NCBI RefSeq assembly: GCF_030283205.1
Contig: NZ_JASNWF010000001.1
Span: 186,001-250,000 of the forward strand
Source of the DNA: Actinomadura opuntiae
Lineage (GTDB): Bacteria > Actinomycetota > Actinomycetes > Streptosporangiales > Streptosporangiaceae
Length of the DNA stretch: 64,000 nt
Reading direction: 5' to 3'
This document shows, in pieces, positions 25,786-34,356 of this stretch. The notes beneath the pieces were generated by a model. It was not told where the DNA came from. It was given only the letters and a program-made list of their open reading frames with translations, and searched no databases. Position 1 is the stretch's first letter; each line of letters starts with the position of its first letter. Made by a program: the position numbers and the translations under genes.

Positions 25786-25821
25786 GGCGCCCGCCCGATC
25801 ATCCGTGATCGGGCGGGCGCC
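25786..25821 (+). terminator. Terminator hairpin after sigma factor gene
   Basis: Perfect 16-base arms at 25786-25801 and 25806-25821 around the loop TCCG, 20 bases after the sigma factor stop, followed by GTCGTTT. It separates the sigma gene from the convergent esterase-like gene and may act for both. Confidence 0.88.
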
Positions 25822-25844
25822 GTCGTTTCCGCAGGCCGGCGGGG

Positions 25845-27053
25845 TCAGCGGCCCCGGACCGCGAACGCCAGGAACTCGGTGACCTCCTGGGCGTCGAAGT
25901 TGTCGTCGGAGCAGATCACCAGCGTCCGCTCCCCCGACTTCAGCTTCGGTCCCCAGCCCATCCCCTCCAGGTTCTGCGTCGGGGAGGCGTACCGGCCGAG
26001 GTCGGCGACCAGCTGCTTGCGGACGGGCCGGTACTTGTGCCCCTTCGCCAGGCTGTGGCGCGCCACTACGTTCGTCGCGCTGCGGGTGTCGAACTCGTAC
26101 AGCTTGACCTTGTAGCCGACGCCCTGCAGCCACGACCGCTCCAGCGCCAGGTAGCGGTGGTCGTCGATCGCCAGGATCTCCGACACGCCGCTGTCGGCGA
26201 CGCCGCCCGCCGGGACGGGCGCTGCCGGTAGCCGGTCGACCGGGTAGGCGACCTGCGACCGCACCTTCCCGTGCCGGTTCCACAAGGTGAGCCTGGTCAC
26301 GGCGCCGTGCTGCACCGTCGGCAGCGCGCCGTCCTCATAGCGCGGCCCCTCGATCATCCCGGCGATGGTGTGCGGCGCGATGGCCAGCGCCTCCATGCCG
26401 AAGTTGCGGCGCGGCCCGTGGTGGCCGGTGGTGAGCCGCAGGTCCTCGGGCAGCGGCAGCGTGCCGCGGTAGCGGCCGTCGCGGCCCGCCCACTGGACGG
26501 TCAGCGGCGCCAGCGGCACCTGGTGGGTCTCGTCGGGACGGTCGCCCTCGTTGCCCCACAGCACCCGCCCGCCGCGCGGGTCGTAGCGGACCGACTCCGG
26601 GTCGACCGAGCGGGGCTTGCCGAACCCCGGGTACGGCTTGCCGTCCGCGTCCGTCAGCGTGTGCACGCCGGTGACGGACACGCCGCCGAACCGGCCCGTC
26701 CGCCGGTCGATGTCGACCCGCCCGGTGTAGAAGCGGGCCGGGTCGTACCGCCACCGGTCGTCGGAGATCATGTACCAGTCGCCGGTGCGCGGGTCTCGGT
26801 CGATCCCCGACAGGCCGCCGACCGTCGTGCCCTGGAACTTCATCAGGTGCGGCAGCCGCTTCTCCCCCAGGAACCGCGTGATCCGCAGTCCCGCCGCCGC
26901 TCCCGCAGCCCGGTCCGCCGCCCGCGCCGCCGCCCGCGCAGGGCCCTGCACGACCGCCGGAACCGCCACCGCCGCGAGGACGGCGGCCGTCGCCGCCGTC
27001 CCCCGCACCATCCTCCGATGCCCGTTCAACCTGTCCACCATCACCCTTCGCAT
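25845..27053 (-). CDS. Esterase-like activity of phytase family protein, secreted
   Basis: A 402-residue protein with a basic N-terminus and an Ala/Val-rich signal peptide (about residues 15-43, likely cut near ARA). The mature part is the phytase-like beta-propeller family: GGLSGIDRDPRTGDWYMISDDR, VDPESVRYDPRGGRVLWGNEGD, NFGMEALAIAP, SEILAIDDHRYLALERSW and NLEGMGWGP are its repeated Asp/Glu-rich blade motifs. These proteins bind calcium and may act on phosphoesters, but the activity is loosely defined. The exact start is uncertain: an ATG four codons later is equally placed. It converges with the sigma gene. Confidence 0.87.
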   Translation of the reverse strand: MRRVMVDRLNGHRRMVRGTAATAAVLAAVAVPAVVQGPARAAARAADRAAGAAAGLRITRFLGEKRLPHLMKFQGTTVGGLSGIDRDPRTGDWYMISDDRWRYDPARFYTGRVDIDRRTGRFGGVSVTGVHTLTDADGKPYPGFGKPRSVDPESVRYDPRGGRVLWGNEGDRPDETHQVPLAPLTVQWAGRDGRYRGTLPLPEDLRLTTGHHGPRRNFGMEALAIAPHTIAGMIEGPRYEDGALPTVQHGAVTRLTLWNRHGKVRSQVAYPVDRLPAAPVPAGGVADSGVSEILAIDDHRYLALERSWLQGVGYKVKLYEFDTRSATNVVARHSLAKGHKYRPVRKQLVADLGRYASPTQNLEGMGWGPKLKSGERTLVICSDDNFDAQEVTEFLAFAVRGR

Positions 27054-27145
27054 CCGAGCCGATTCACTGTGTAGCCGGGCTCAGTATGCTGCATCACTCA
27101 CCGTGGCGATGGAGTTTCGGACGGTGTTTCCGGCGGCGCCGGCGG

Positions 27146-28048
27146 TCAGTCCGCGTGGCGGAACTCCAGGATCGCGACGCCCATCAGGCCGACGCCCATG
27201 GCCACCACGATCAGGATCTCCAGCCAGACCGGGACGACCCACCCGTTCCAGGTGACCCCGGGGTTGAAGGTGCGCCGCAGCGCGGGCGTCAGGTCCAGGT
27301 GGGAGAAGACCGCCTGGCGCAGCGGATCGACGGCGTAGGTCAGCGGGTTGAACCGGGTCAGCACGGTCAGCCACGTCGGCAGGCCGTTCAGCGGGTACAG
27401 CGCGCCGGACAGGAACATCATCGGCATCATCGCCATCTGCATGAGGCCGAAGAACGACTGCATCTGCTTGATCCGCGCGGCCATCATGACGCCGAACCCG
27501 GTCAGCGCGAACGCGCCGAGGAACATCAGCCCCAGCAGCTCCAGGATCAGGACGGGGTCGTAGGGCACCCCGGCGAGCCCGGCCAGCGCGACGATCACCG
27601 CGCCCTGCAGCGTCGCCACCAGCGCCCCGCCGATGCACTTGCCGATGACGATCGAGCTGCGACTGACCGGGGCGACGAGCATCTCGCGCAGGAACCCGAA
27701 CTCGCGGTCCCACACGATCGACCCGGCGGAGAACATCGCGGTGAACATCACCGACATCGCGCACACGCCGGGGAAGATGAACGTCTTCAGGTCGATGTCG
27801 CCGTGCGCGCCGCCGCTGGCCATCAGGTTGGACAGCCCGGTGCCCATGACCAGCAGCCACAGCACCGGCTGCACCAGCCCCGACACCATCCGCAGCTTGT
27901 CGCGCCAGAACCGGATCAGCTCCCGGTGCAGGACGATCTTCACCGCGCGCAGGTCCTGGCGCAGCCCCGGCTCGGGCACCCGGACGCGCACCACGTCCGC
28001 GACCGGCGCCGCCGCCCCGGGCGAGTCCGCCCGCGTCGAGCTCGTCAT
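27146..28048 (-). CDS. ABC-2 type transporter permease (DrrB-like)
   Basis: A 300-residue permease. After a 45-residue cytoplasmic leader, six helices run from about 58 to 290. The segment MFSAGSIVWDREFGFLREMLVAPVSRSSIVIGKCIGG is the ABC2 signature of DrrB/ABC-2 exporters. It would form the membrane channel for the ATPase encoded immediately upstream. The ATG at 28048 follows GAGGAG and begins one base after the ATPase stop, so translation is coupled. The operon is divergent from a MarR gene. Substrates of this class are typically drugs or lipids; none can be assigned. Confidence 0.92.
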   Translation of the reverse strand: MTSSTRADSPGAAAPVADVVRVRVPEPGLRQDLRAVKIVLHRELIRFWRDKLRMVSGLVQPVLWLLVMGTGLSNLMASGGAHGDIDLKTFIFPGVCAMSVMFTAMFSAGSIVWDREFGFLREMLVAPVSRSSIVIGKCIGGALVATLQGAVIVALAGLAGVPYDPVLILELLGLMFLGAFALTGFGVMMAARIKQMQSFFGLMQMAMMPMMFLSGALYPLNGLPTWLTVLTRFNPLTYAVDPLRQAVFSHLDLTPALRRTFNPGVTWNGWVVPVWLEILIVVAMGVGLMGVAILEFRHAD

Positions 28049-28049
28049 C

Positions 28050-29033
28050 TCATCTCCTCGCCGCACGCATCATGACGCGCATCCTGTCGGTGGAGCCGGC
28101 CTCGGCGTCGCGGATCGTCGAGCCGGTGAAGGACATGAAGACGTCGTCCAGGGACGGCCGGGACACGCTCACCGACCGGATCGGGACGCCGAGCTCGGCG
28201 AACAGCCGCGGCACGAACGCCTCGCCGGAGGCCACCGAGAAGGCGACGGCGCCCTCCGACATGCCGGCCTCCAGGTCGAACCGGTCCCGCAGCGCGGCGA
28301 TCGCGGCCTCGTCGTCGGCGGTCTGGATGCGGACGCGGTCCTTGCCGACGCCCGCCTTCAGCGCCTCCGGGGTGTCCAGTGCGACGATCCGCCCCGAGTC
28401 CATGATCGCGATGCGGTCGCAGAACTCGGCCTCGTCCATGTAGTGGGTCGTCATGAAGATGGTGATCTCCTCGGCCTCCTTCAGCTGCCGGATGTAGTCC
28501 CAGATCGACGCGCGGGTCTGCGGGTCCAGGCCGACGGTCGGCTCGTCCAGGAACAGCACCCGCGGCGAGTGCAGCAGGCCGCGCGCGATCTCCAGCCGGC
28601 GCTTCATGCCGCCGGAGTAGGTCTGCACCAGGTCGGCGCGCCGCTCCCAGAGCCCGACCATCTCCAGCACCTGCCGGATGCGCTCGCCCATCACGCCGCG
28701 CGGCACCCCGTACAGCTCGGCGTGGAAGCGCAGGTTCTGCTCGCCCGACAGGTAGCCGTCGAGCGTCGGGTCCTGGAAGACCAGGCCGATGTTGCGGCGC
28801 ACGCTGTCGCGCTCGGCCACCACGTCGAAGCCGGCGACCAGCGCCCGGCCGGCGGTCGGCTTCAGCAGCGTGCAGAGCATGTTGATGGTGGTGGACTTGC
28901 CGGCGCCGTTCGGGCCGAGGAAGCCGAAGATCTCCCCCGGCGCCACGGTGAAGCCGATCCCCCGCACCGCCTCCACGTCGCCGAACTTCCTGATCAGGCC
29001 GTCGACCTCGACGGCCGGTCCCCCGCCCGGCAT
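28050..29033 (-). CDS. ABC transporter ATP-binding protein (DrrA-like)
   Basis: A 327-residue ATPase. Walker A is [11 protein letters not shown], the Q-loop lies in [19 protein letters not shown], the signature is [15 protein letters not shown], Walker [13 protein letters not shown] and the H-loop [12 protein letters not shown]. The C-terminal 90 residues (from [10 protein letters not shown]) are the DUF4162-type domain of daunorubicin-resistance ATPases. The start at 29033 has GGGGAGG four bases upstream. It pairs with the permease gene one base downstream. A promoter with -35 TTGACG on the minus strand overlaps the inverted repeat at 29098-29118, implying repression by the divergent MarR protein. 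Confidence 0.93.
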   Translation of the reverse strand: MPGGGPAVEVDGLIRKFGDVEAVRGIGFTVAPGEIFGFLGPNGAGKSTTINMLCTLLKPTAGRALVAGFDVVAERDSVRRNIGLVFQDPTLDGYLSGEQNLRFHAELYGVPRGVMGERIRQVLEMVGLWERRADLVQTYSGGMKRRLEIARGLLHSPRVLFLDEPTVGLDPQTRASIWDYIRQLKEAEEITIFMTTHYMDEAEFCDRIAIMDSGRIVALDTPEALKAGVGKDRVRIQTADDEAAIAALRDRFDLEAGMSEGAVAFSVASGEAFVPRLFAELGVPIRSVSVSRPSLDDVFMSFTGSTIRDAEAGSTDRMRVMMRAARR

Positions 29034-29097
29034 GGGGCCTCCCCTCCGATGGAGATATGCGCCCATATTTTGGGCTTTCCAACGGTAGGAGTAACCT

Positions 29098-29118
29098 ATC
29101 TCTCACGTCAAGAGAGAT
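29098..29118. promoter_or_regulatory. Inverted repeat between ABC operon and marR
   Basis: ATCTCTC-N7-GAGAGAT is a perfect 7-base inverted repeat. On the minus strand TTGACG falls inside it and TACCGT follows at 18 bases, giving a promoter for the ABC operon. It lies 34 bases before the MarR start. Flanking ACCTA/TTTAGGT extends the symmetry imperfectly. The placement fits a MarR operator that represses the exporter and possibly the regulator itself. Confidence 0.7.
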
Positions 29119-29151
29119 TTAGGTCGTCCAAGTGACCTGGAGGAGCGGGAC

Positions 29152-29751
29152 GTGACGGAGCAGGCCGACCCGATGTACGACTCGCCCACCTACCTGATGT
29201 ACGAGACGGTCCGCCTCGTCCGCCGCACCGCGGCGCGGGTCTGCCCGGGGCAGCTGCGCATGCCGCAGCTGCTCGTGCTGTGGTGCGTCGCGCGGTCGGG
29301 ACCGCTGTCGCAGCGCGACGTCGCGGAGCGGCTGCGCATGGACGCCGGTGACCTCGTCGGCATCGTGGACGCGCTGGAGGAGGCCGGGCACGTCCGGCGG
29401 AGCCGCGACCCCGCCGACCGGCGGCGGTACGCGCTGGAGGCCACCGAGACCGGCCGCGCGTTCCTCGAGGAGAGCCTGGACGCCCGCGTCCGCCTCAACG
29501 AGCTGCTGTTCGAGCCGCTGTCACCGGACGAGCGGCGGCAGTTCAGGGCGATGCTGCTGCGCGTCCTGGCGCACCACGACGACCGGTTCACCGCCCTCGC
29601 GCACGACGGCGCCTCCCCGCAGACCGGCACGCCCACACAGGGAGCGGTGCCACGCGAACGGGTCGTCACCCCGCAGGTCGAGGCCCTGCACGACAGGGCG
29701 CGTCAGCACGCGGAGGCGGGCTCGCCGATCCGCGACAGCGCCTCGTCATAA
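29152..29751 (+). CDS. MarR family transcriptional regulator
   Basis: A 199-residue regulator, longer than usual by a 45-residue disordered tail. The winged helix (about 50-120) has PLSQRDVAERLRMDAGDLVGIVDALEEAGHVRRSRDPADRRRYALEATETGR, with the DxRRR wing of MarR proteins. The N-terminal and C-terminal helices form the dimer interface. The GTG at 29152 follows GGAGGAG. It is divergent from the DrrAB-like exporter and faces an inverted repeat that is its probable operator. The 3' end overlaps the convergent sirohydrochlorin chelatase gene by 49 bases. Confidence 0.9.
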   Translation: MTEQADPMYDSPTYLMYETVRLVRRTAARVCPGQLRMPQLLVLWCVARSGPLSQRDVAERLRMDAGDLVGIVDALEEAGHVRRSRDPADRRRYALEATETGRAFLEESLDARVRLNELLFEPLSPDERRQFRAMLLRVLAHHDDRFTALAHDGASPQTGTPTQGAVPRERVVTPQVEALHDRARQHAEAGSPIRDSASS

Positions 29752-30461
29752 CGGCGCAGGACCAGCCGGGCCGCCGCGTCGTGCGCCCCGATCGGCGCGG
29801 CCACCGCGTCCGCGCCGCACTCGTGCATCCGGTCCAGGAACCGGCCGGGCGCCAGCAGGTACGAGGCCACGACCACGCGCGCGGCACCGCTCCGCCGCCG
29901 CTCGGCGACCACGTCGCGCAGCGCCGGGCCGCCGGCGGCCACGACCCCGTACGGGACGGGCCGCCCCAGCCGCCGCGCCAGCAGCCGCGCCGCCGCCCGC
30001 ACGTCCGCGACGCCCGCCGGGTCGGCGGAGCCCGCCGCGCCGAGGACGACGGTGTCCTGCGGATGCGGCGGGCCCCCGTTCTCGGGCCGGCCGGACGGCC
30101 TCGCGCCCAGCCGTCCGGCCAGCGCTTCGGCCAGCAGCGCGTCCGGGCCCAGCGGACGCGCCGTCACGGCACCGGGCAGCAGCCGCCCGGCGCGCTCAGG
30201 GATGTCGATCAACGCGTGGTAGCCGCGCCCCAGCAGCAGCGGCACGACGACCACCGGGCCGTCCGCCCCGCGTGCGACCAGTTCGGCGGCGGCCTCTTCC
30301 AGCGACGGCGACACCAGTTCCCCGTACGCCTCCGCCACGTGCAGCCACGGGCGCCGCGCCCGGACCCGGTCCAGCAGCTCCCGCACCACGGCGGGACCGG
30401 ACGGGTCGCGGGTGCCGTGCGCGACGGCCAGCAGCGCGGGATGCCGGTCAGCCACCGGCAC
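29703..30461 (-). CDS. cbiX: Sirohydrochlorin chelatase (CbiX-like)
   Basis: A 252-residue class II chelatase. The two halves repeat the CbiX fold: PALLAVAHGTRDPSG with the metal-binding His at the start and VVVVPLLLGRGYHALIDIP in the first half, then VVLGAAGSADP and VVVASYLLAPGRFLDRM in the second. It should insert iron (or cobalt) into sirohydrochlorin to give siroheme, the cofactor of nitrite and sulfite reductases. The GTG at 30461 overlaps the end of the hemD/winged-helix gene; a second GTG two codons downstream is possible. It closes the nitrate operon and supports a siroheme-supply role. Confidence 0.9.
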   Translation of the reverse strand: MPVADRHPALLAVAHGTRDPSGPAVVRELLDRVRARRPWLHVAEAYGELVSPSLEEAAAELVARGADGPVVVVPLLLGRGYHALIDIPERAGRLLPGAVTARPLGPDALLAEALAGRLGARPSGRPENGGPPHPQDTVVLGAAGSADPAGVADVRAAARLLARRLGRPVPYGVVAAGGPALRDVVAERRRSGAARVVVASYLLAPGRFLDRMHECGADAVAAPIGAHDAAARLVLRRYDEALSRIGEPASAC

Positions 30462-31638
30462 CCGCCGCCAGCCGGTCGACCAACCGGGGATCGCACGCCA
30501 GCCGGTAGCCGCGCTTGACGACCGTCTCGACGATCCCGGGACGGCCGAGACCCCGCCGCAGCCGCGCCACCGCCATCTCCACCGCGTGCTCGTCGGCCTG
30601 CGGCCGCGCCTCCCGCGACCAGGGCGAACCGGTAACCACCAGGCGGCTCGGCAGCACCCCGCACAGCTCCGCGCGCGACACCACGTGCCCGGGCCGCCGC
30701 GCCAGCGCCCGCAGGATCGCCATCGGCGCGGGCGCGATCGGACGCAGCTGCCCGTCCAGCACCACGGCGTGCCCGCGCAGCTCCAGCGACGACCCGCGCA
30801 CCGACAGCAGCCGCGCGCGCCGGCGCGGCAGGTCCGACACCAGCGCCCGCACCAGCGCGCCGATCCTGGCCCGTTCCGGCTGGACGGTCGGCACGCCGCG
30901 CTCGGCCAGCGCCTGCGCGGTGACCGGCCCCACGCACGCCGCGACCACCTGGGTGCGCAGCGCCTCCAGCAGCGCCTCCTCCAGGTCGTCCTCGGCGGCG
31001 ACCGCGAGCGTCGCGGCGACGGCGGGGGCGCTGGTGAAGGTGATCGCGTCCACGGTCCCGGCGACGGCCTGCCCGACGAGCCGCCGCAGCGGCGTGCCGT
31101 CCTCGGCGCGCGCCCACCGGTACACCGGGATCTCGATCACCTCGGCGCCCGCCGCGCGCAGCGCCCCGGTCAGCTCCGGCTGCCGCTCCCCGTACAGCTG
31201 GACCGCGATCCGCGCGCCCTTCAGGTCCTTCTCCAGCAGGTGCGCGATGACCTCCGCGCAGCCCTCCGACTCCGGCGACCAGCGCTCCTGCAGCCCCGCC
31301 GAGCGGATCGCGCCGCGCGCCTTCGGGCCGCGCGCCACGATGTCGGCGCCGCCGAGCGCCGTGATGAGGGCGTCGCGCAGCCCCCAGCCGTCCGCCGCCT
31401 CCAGCCAGGCCCGGAACCCGATCCCGGTCGTGACGACGGCGTGGTCGAGCGGCCGCTGCAGGCACGCCCGCGTCGCCTCCAGAAGCTCGGCGTCGTCGGC
31501 CAGCGGGACCAGGCGGATCGCGGGGGCCAGCACCACCCGCGCGCCGCGCCGCTCCAGCAGCGTCGCGAGCTCCTCGTGGCGGCGGGCCGCGGTCACCCCG
31601 ACGGCGAACCCGGCCAGCGGCTCACTGTCGGTGCTCAT
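30448..31638 (-). CDS. Uroporphyrinogen-III synthase / winged-helix fusion
   Basis: A 396-residue two-domain protein. Residues 1-265 are HemD-like (GFAVGVTAARRHEELATLLERRGARVVLAPAI, TTGIGFRAWLEAA, ITFTSAPAVAATL, ACVGPVTAQALAERG). Residues 285-385 form an OmpR/PhoB-type winged helix (MAILRALARRPGHVVSRAEL, DEHAVEMAVARLRRGLG, IVETVVKRGYRLAC). The same fusion is known in actinobacteria (for example Rv0260c) near nitrite reduction genes. It may make uroporphyrinogen III for siroheme, regulate the nitrate genes, or both. It overlaps nirD by 17 bases and the chelatase gene by 14. Confidence 0.9.
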   Translation of the reverse strand: MSTDSEPLAGFAVGVTAARRHEELATLLERRGARVVLAPAIRLVPLADDAELLEATRACLQRPLDHAVVTTGIGFRAWLEAADGWGLRDALITALGGADIVARGPKARGAIRSAGLQERWSPESEGCAEVIAHLLEKDLKGARIAVQLYGERQPELTGALRAAGAEVIEIPVYRWARAEDGTPLRRLVGQAVAGTVDAITFTSAPAVAATLAVAAEDDLEEALLEALRTQVVAACVGPVTAQALAERGVPTVQPERARIGALVRALVSDLPRRRARLLSVRGSSLELRGHAVVLDGQLRPIAPAPMAILRALARRPGHVVSRAELCGVLPSRLVVTGSPWSREARPQADEHAVEMAVARLRRGLGRPGIVETVVKRGYRLACDPRLVDRLAAGAGG

Positions 31639-32017
31639 CGGTGAGCGCCACCTCCACGCGGTCGCCGGCGGCCGCGCGGCGGACCGGGAAGGTCGGCACC
31701 GCCACCCGCGGATCGTCCAGGCAGACCCCGGTGCGCAGGTCGAAGACCTGCTTGTACATCGGCGAGGCGACCGTCGGGGTGCCGTCGCGGGTGCCGAGGA
31801 TGCCCCGCGACAGCACGTACGCGCCGCTGAACGGGTCCAGGTTCGACAGCGCGTACAGGGTCCCGTCGAACGCGCGGAACACCGCGACCTGCGTGCCGTC
31901 CAGCATCGCGCAGGCGCCGCGCTCGGGGATCAGGTCGGTGTAGGAGCAGATGTCGAACCAGCGGGCCGCGGCTTCGGCGGGACGCCTCGTGATCGTCGCT
32001 TCGGATGTGATGCTCAT
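31622..32017 (-). CDS. nirD: Nitrite reductase (NADH) small subunit
   Basis: A 131-residue NirD protein, the Rieske-fold small subunit of assimilatory NADH nitrite reductase. WFDICSYTDLIPERGACAM, NLDPFSGAYVLSRGILGTRDG and ASPMYKQVFDLRTGVCLDDP are the family motifs; as in other NirD proteins the Rieske Cys/His ligands are missing, so it carries no cluster. Its partner NirB, the siroheme-containing large subunit that usually precedes it, is absent from this window. The start codon overlaps the stop of the 56-codon gene upstream (ATGA), giving translational coupling. GGAGG lies seven bases upstream. Confidence 0.93.
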   Translation of the reverse strand: MSITSEATITRRPAEAAARWFDICSYTDLIPERGACAMLDGTQVAVFRAFDGTLYALSNLDPFSGAYVLSRGILGTRDGTPTVASPMYKQVFDLRTGVCLDDPRVAVPTFPVRRAAAGDRVEVALTDEHRQ

Positions 32018-32184
32018 CGGACGGCAACCTCCAGGCGAGTCGCGTGCGGGGACATTCCAGGCGGGAAATGAGCAATGGGCGTCATCAGGCCGACGCCTTG
32101 ACGTTGTAAGGTCCGCGTGGTGGCCGGTGCCGCCGGTCCGTCCCCGATGTTCATGGGACCGAGTCTGCGAAGAGGCCGTTTCAC
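32014..32184 (-). CDS. Small coupled gene of unknown function before nirD
   Basis: A 56-codon frame on the minus strand, starting at a GTG (32184) that has AAAGGAG seven bases upstream and ending in a TGA that overlaps the nirD ATG. It begins 38 bases after the nitrate reductase stop and lies in the place where nirB would be expected. The peptide (VKRPLRRLGPMNIGDG... ending RLEVAVR) is basic at the N-terminus, has no transmembrane helix and resembles no family I recognise, including NirB. The recurring CCTTAC/GTAAAGG-type motif lies inside it. Signals for translation are strong; a leader-peptide role or a true small protein are both possible. Confidence 0.55.
   Translation of the reverse strand: MKRPLRRLGPMNIGDGPAAPATTRTLQRQGVGLMTPIAHFPPGMSPHATRLEVAVR
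32096..32111 (+). repeat. Recurring 16-bp motif, copy 3
   Basis: CCTTGACGTTGTAAGG, flanked by GACG and TCC, so the 20 bases around it match copy 4 at 38355 except at three positions. It lies inside the small gene upstream of nirD. Confidence 0.5.
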
Positions 32185-32222
32185 GGTTGGGTCTCCTTTG
32201 TCACCGCCGTGTTAAAAGGCGC

Positions 32223-34301
32223 TCACGCCGAGATCCGGACGGCGCACGCCTTGAACTCCGGCATCCGCGACACCGGATCCAGGGCGGTGCTGGTCAGCAG
32301 GTTCGCGCGCCCCTCCCCCGCCCAGTGGAAGGGCATGAACACCGTGTCGCGGCGGATCGCGTCGGTCACGCGGGCCGCCGCCGTCGCCGCGCCCCGGCGG
32401 CTCTCCACCTTCACGTCCTGGCCGTCCTCGATGCCGAGCCGCTCGGCGAGGTCGGGATGCAGCTCCACGAACGGCCCGGCCGCCGCGTCGGCGAGCGCCC
32501 GGACCCGGCGGGTCTGCGCGCCCGACTGGTACTGCGCCAGGACGCGGCCGGTCGTCAGGTACAGGGGGTAGTCGGTGTCGACGTCCTCGGCCGCGCCGTG
32601 GTGCTCGACCGCGACGAAGCGGGCCCGCCCGTCCGGTGTCGGGAAACGCTCCAGGTAGGGGCGCGGCGTGCCGGGGTGATCCTCCGAAGGGCAGGGCCAG
32701 AACATCCCGCCCTCGGCCTCGATCCGCCCGTAGCTGATGCCGGAGTAGTCCGCGACACCGCCCGCGCTCGCGCGGCGCAACTCCCCGAACACCCGCTCGG
32801 GGTCGGTGCTCCACTCCCCCGGCGCGCCGAGCCGCCCGGCCAGCGCCGCGATGATCTCCAAGTCGGTGCGGACGCCGTCCGGCGGCGCGAGGGCCCGGCG
32901 CCGGCGCAGCACCCGGCCCTCCAGGTTCGTCATCGTGCCGGACTCCTCCGCCCACTGCGCCGTGGGCAGCACCACGTCGGCGAGCCGCGCGGTCTCCGAC
33001 GGCACGAAGTCCGCCACCACCAGCAGGTCGAGCGCGCCCAGCCGCTCCTCGACGGCCGCCGCGCGCGGCGCCGACACCACCGGGTTCGACCCGAACAGCA
33101 GCAGCGCCTTCGGGCCGCCGTCGGTGCCGAGCGCCGACAGCAGCTCGTACGCCGACCGGCCCGGACCGGGCAGCGCGTCCGGGTCGACGCCCCACACCGA
33201 CGCGACGTGCGCGCGCGCCGCCGGGTCGTCGATCTTGCGGTAGCCGGGCAGCTGGTCGGCCTTCTGGCCGTGCTCGCGCCCGCCCTGCCCGTTGCCCTGC
33301 CCGGTCAGGCAGCCGTAGCCGGAACCGGGACGGCCCGGCAGCCCGAGCGCCAGCGCCAGGTTGATGAAGCCGCTGACCATGTCGGTGCCGCGCGCGTGCT
33401 GCTCGGAACCGCGCGCGGTCAGGATGTGCGCGCGGTCCGCTCCCGCGAGCAGCCGGACCGCCTCGCGCATGCTCGGCAGCGGGACGCCGGTGATGCGCTC
33501 CACCCGGTCCGGCCAGTACGCGTTGACGACGGTCCGGACGGCCTCGAACCCGTTCGTGCGCGCCGCGATGTACTCCTCGTCGACGAGCCCCTCGGCGATC
33601 GCCAGGTGCAGAAGCCCGTTGGCGAGGGCGATGTCGGTGCCGACCGCCGGCTGCAGGTGCAGGTCGGCCTGGCGCGCCGTCGCGGTGCGGCGCGGGTCGA
33701 CGACGATGAGCGCGCCGCCGCCCTCCCGCATCTCGGTCAGGTGCCGCATGAACGGCGGCATCGTCTCGGCCGGGTTCCCGCCCGTCAGCAGGACGGCGCC
33801 GGACGCGGCCAGGTCGGTGACGGGACCGGGCAGCCCGCGGTCCATCCCGAACGCCCGGCCCGACGCCGCGGCGGCCGACGACATGCAGAACCGCCCGTTG
33901 TAGTCGATCTGCGACGTGCGCAGCGCGATCCGCGCGAACTTGCCCAGCTGGTAGGCCTTCTCGTTGGTCAGCCCGCCGCCGCCGAACACCGCGACGGCGT
34001 CCGGCCCGTGCTCGGCGGCCAGCCGCTCCACCTCGGCGGCGATGCGGCCGAGCGCCTCGTCCCAGGTGCACGGCTCCAGCGGCGCGTCGCGGGAGCGGCG
34101 CATCAGCGGCGAGGTCAGGCGGTCCGGGACGGTGAGCAGCTCGGCGGCGGTCCAGCCCTTCTGGCACAGCCCGCCCCGGTTCGCGGGCACGTCGTCGCGC
34201 GGCGTCACCCGCACCGGGGCGGCCGCGGAGCCGCCGGTGCCGTCGAGGGTCATCCCGCACTGCAGGGCACAGTACGGGCAATGCGTAGGAGTCCCGGTCA
34301 T
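32223..34301 (-). CDS. nasC: Assimilatory nitrate reductase catalytic subunit
   Basis: A 692-residue molybdopterin oxidoreductase. The N-terminal 4Fe-4S motif is CPYCALQC with a fourth Cys in GLCQKGW; the bis-MGD-binding segments include GGGGLTNEKAYQLGKFAR, FGSNPVVSAP, VLPTAQWAEESGTMTNLEGRV and YLTTGRVLAQYQSGAQTRR. The size and lack of a signal peptide fit the cytoplasmic Nas/Nar assimilatory enzymes. The ATG at 34301 has no good Shine-Dalgarno and was chosen because CPYC follows it closely; longer starts up to 34388 are possible. It heads the minus-strand operon with nirD, hemD/wHTH and cbiX, and faces a narK gene 1.3 kb away. Confidence 0.92.
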   Translation of the reverse strand: MTGTPTHCPYCALQCGMTLDGTGGSAAAPVRVTPRDDVPANRGGLCQKGWTAAELLTVPDRLTSPLMRRSRDAPLEPCTWDEALGRIAAEVERLAAEHGPDAVAVFGGGGLTNEKAYQLGKFARIALRTSQIDYNGRFCMSSAAAASGRAFGMDRGLPGPVTDLAASGAVLLTGGNPAETMPPFMRHLTEMREGGGALIVVDPRRTATARQADLHLQPAVGTDIALANGLLHLAIAEGLVDEEYIAARTNGFEAVRTVVNAYWPDRVERITGVPLPSMREAVRLLAGADRAHILTARGSEQHARGTDMVSGFINLALALGLPGRPGSGYGCLTGQGNGQGGREHGQKADQLPGYRKIDDPAARAHVASVWGVDPDALPGPGRSAYELLSALGTDGGPKALLLFGSNPVVSAPRAAAVEERLGALDLLVVADFVPSETARLADVVLPTAQWAEESGTMTNLEGRVLRRRRALAPPDGVRTDLEIIAALAGRLGAPGEWSTDPERVFGELRRASAGGVADYSGISYGRIEAEGGMFWPCPSEDHPGTPRPYLERFPTPDGRARFVAVEHHGAAEDVDTDYPLYLTTGRVLAQYQSGAQTRRVRALADAAAGPFVELHPDLAERLGIEDGQDVKVESRRGAATAAARVTDAIRRDTVFMPFHWAGEGRANLLTSTALDPVSRMPEFKACAVRISA

Positions 34302-34356
34302 GCCAGAAGAGTCCGGCGGCGCCGTTTCGCCGCCGCGTCCCGCGTGTGACCCGGGC

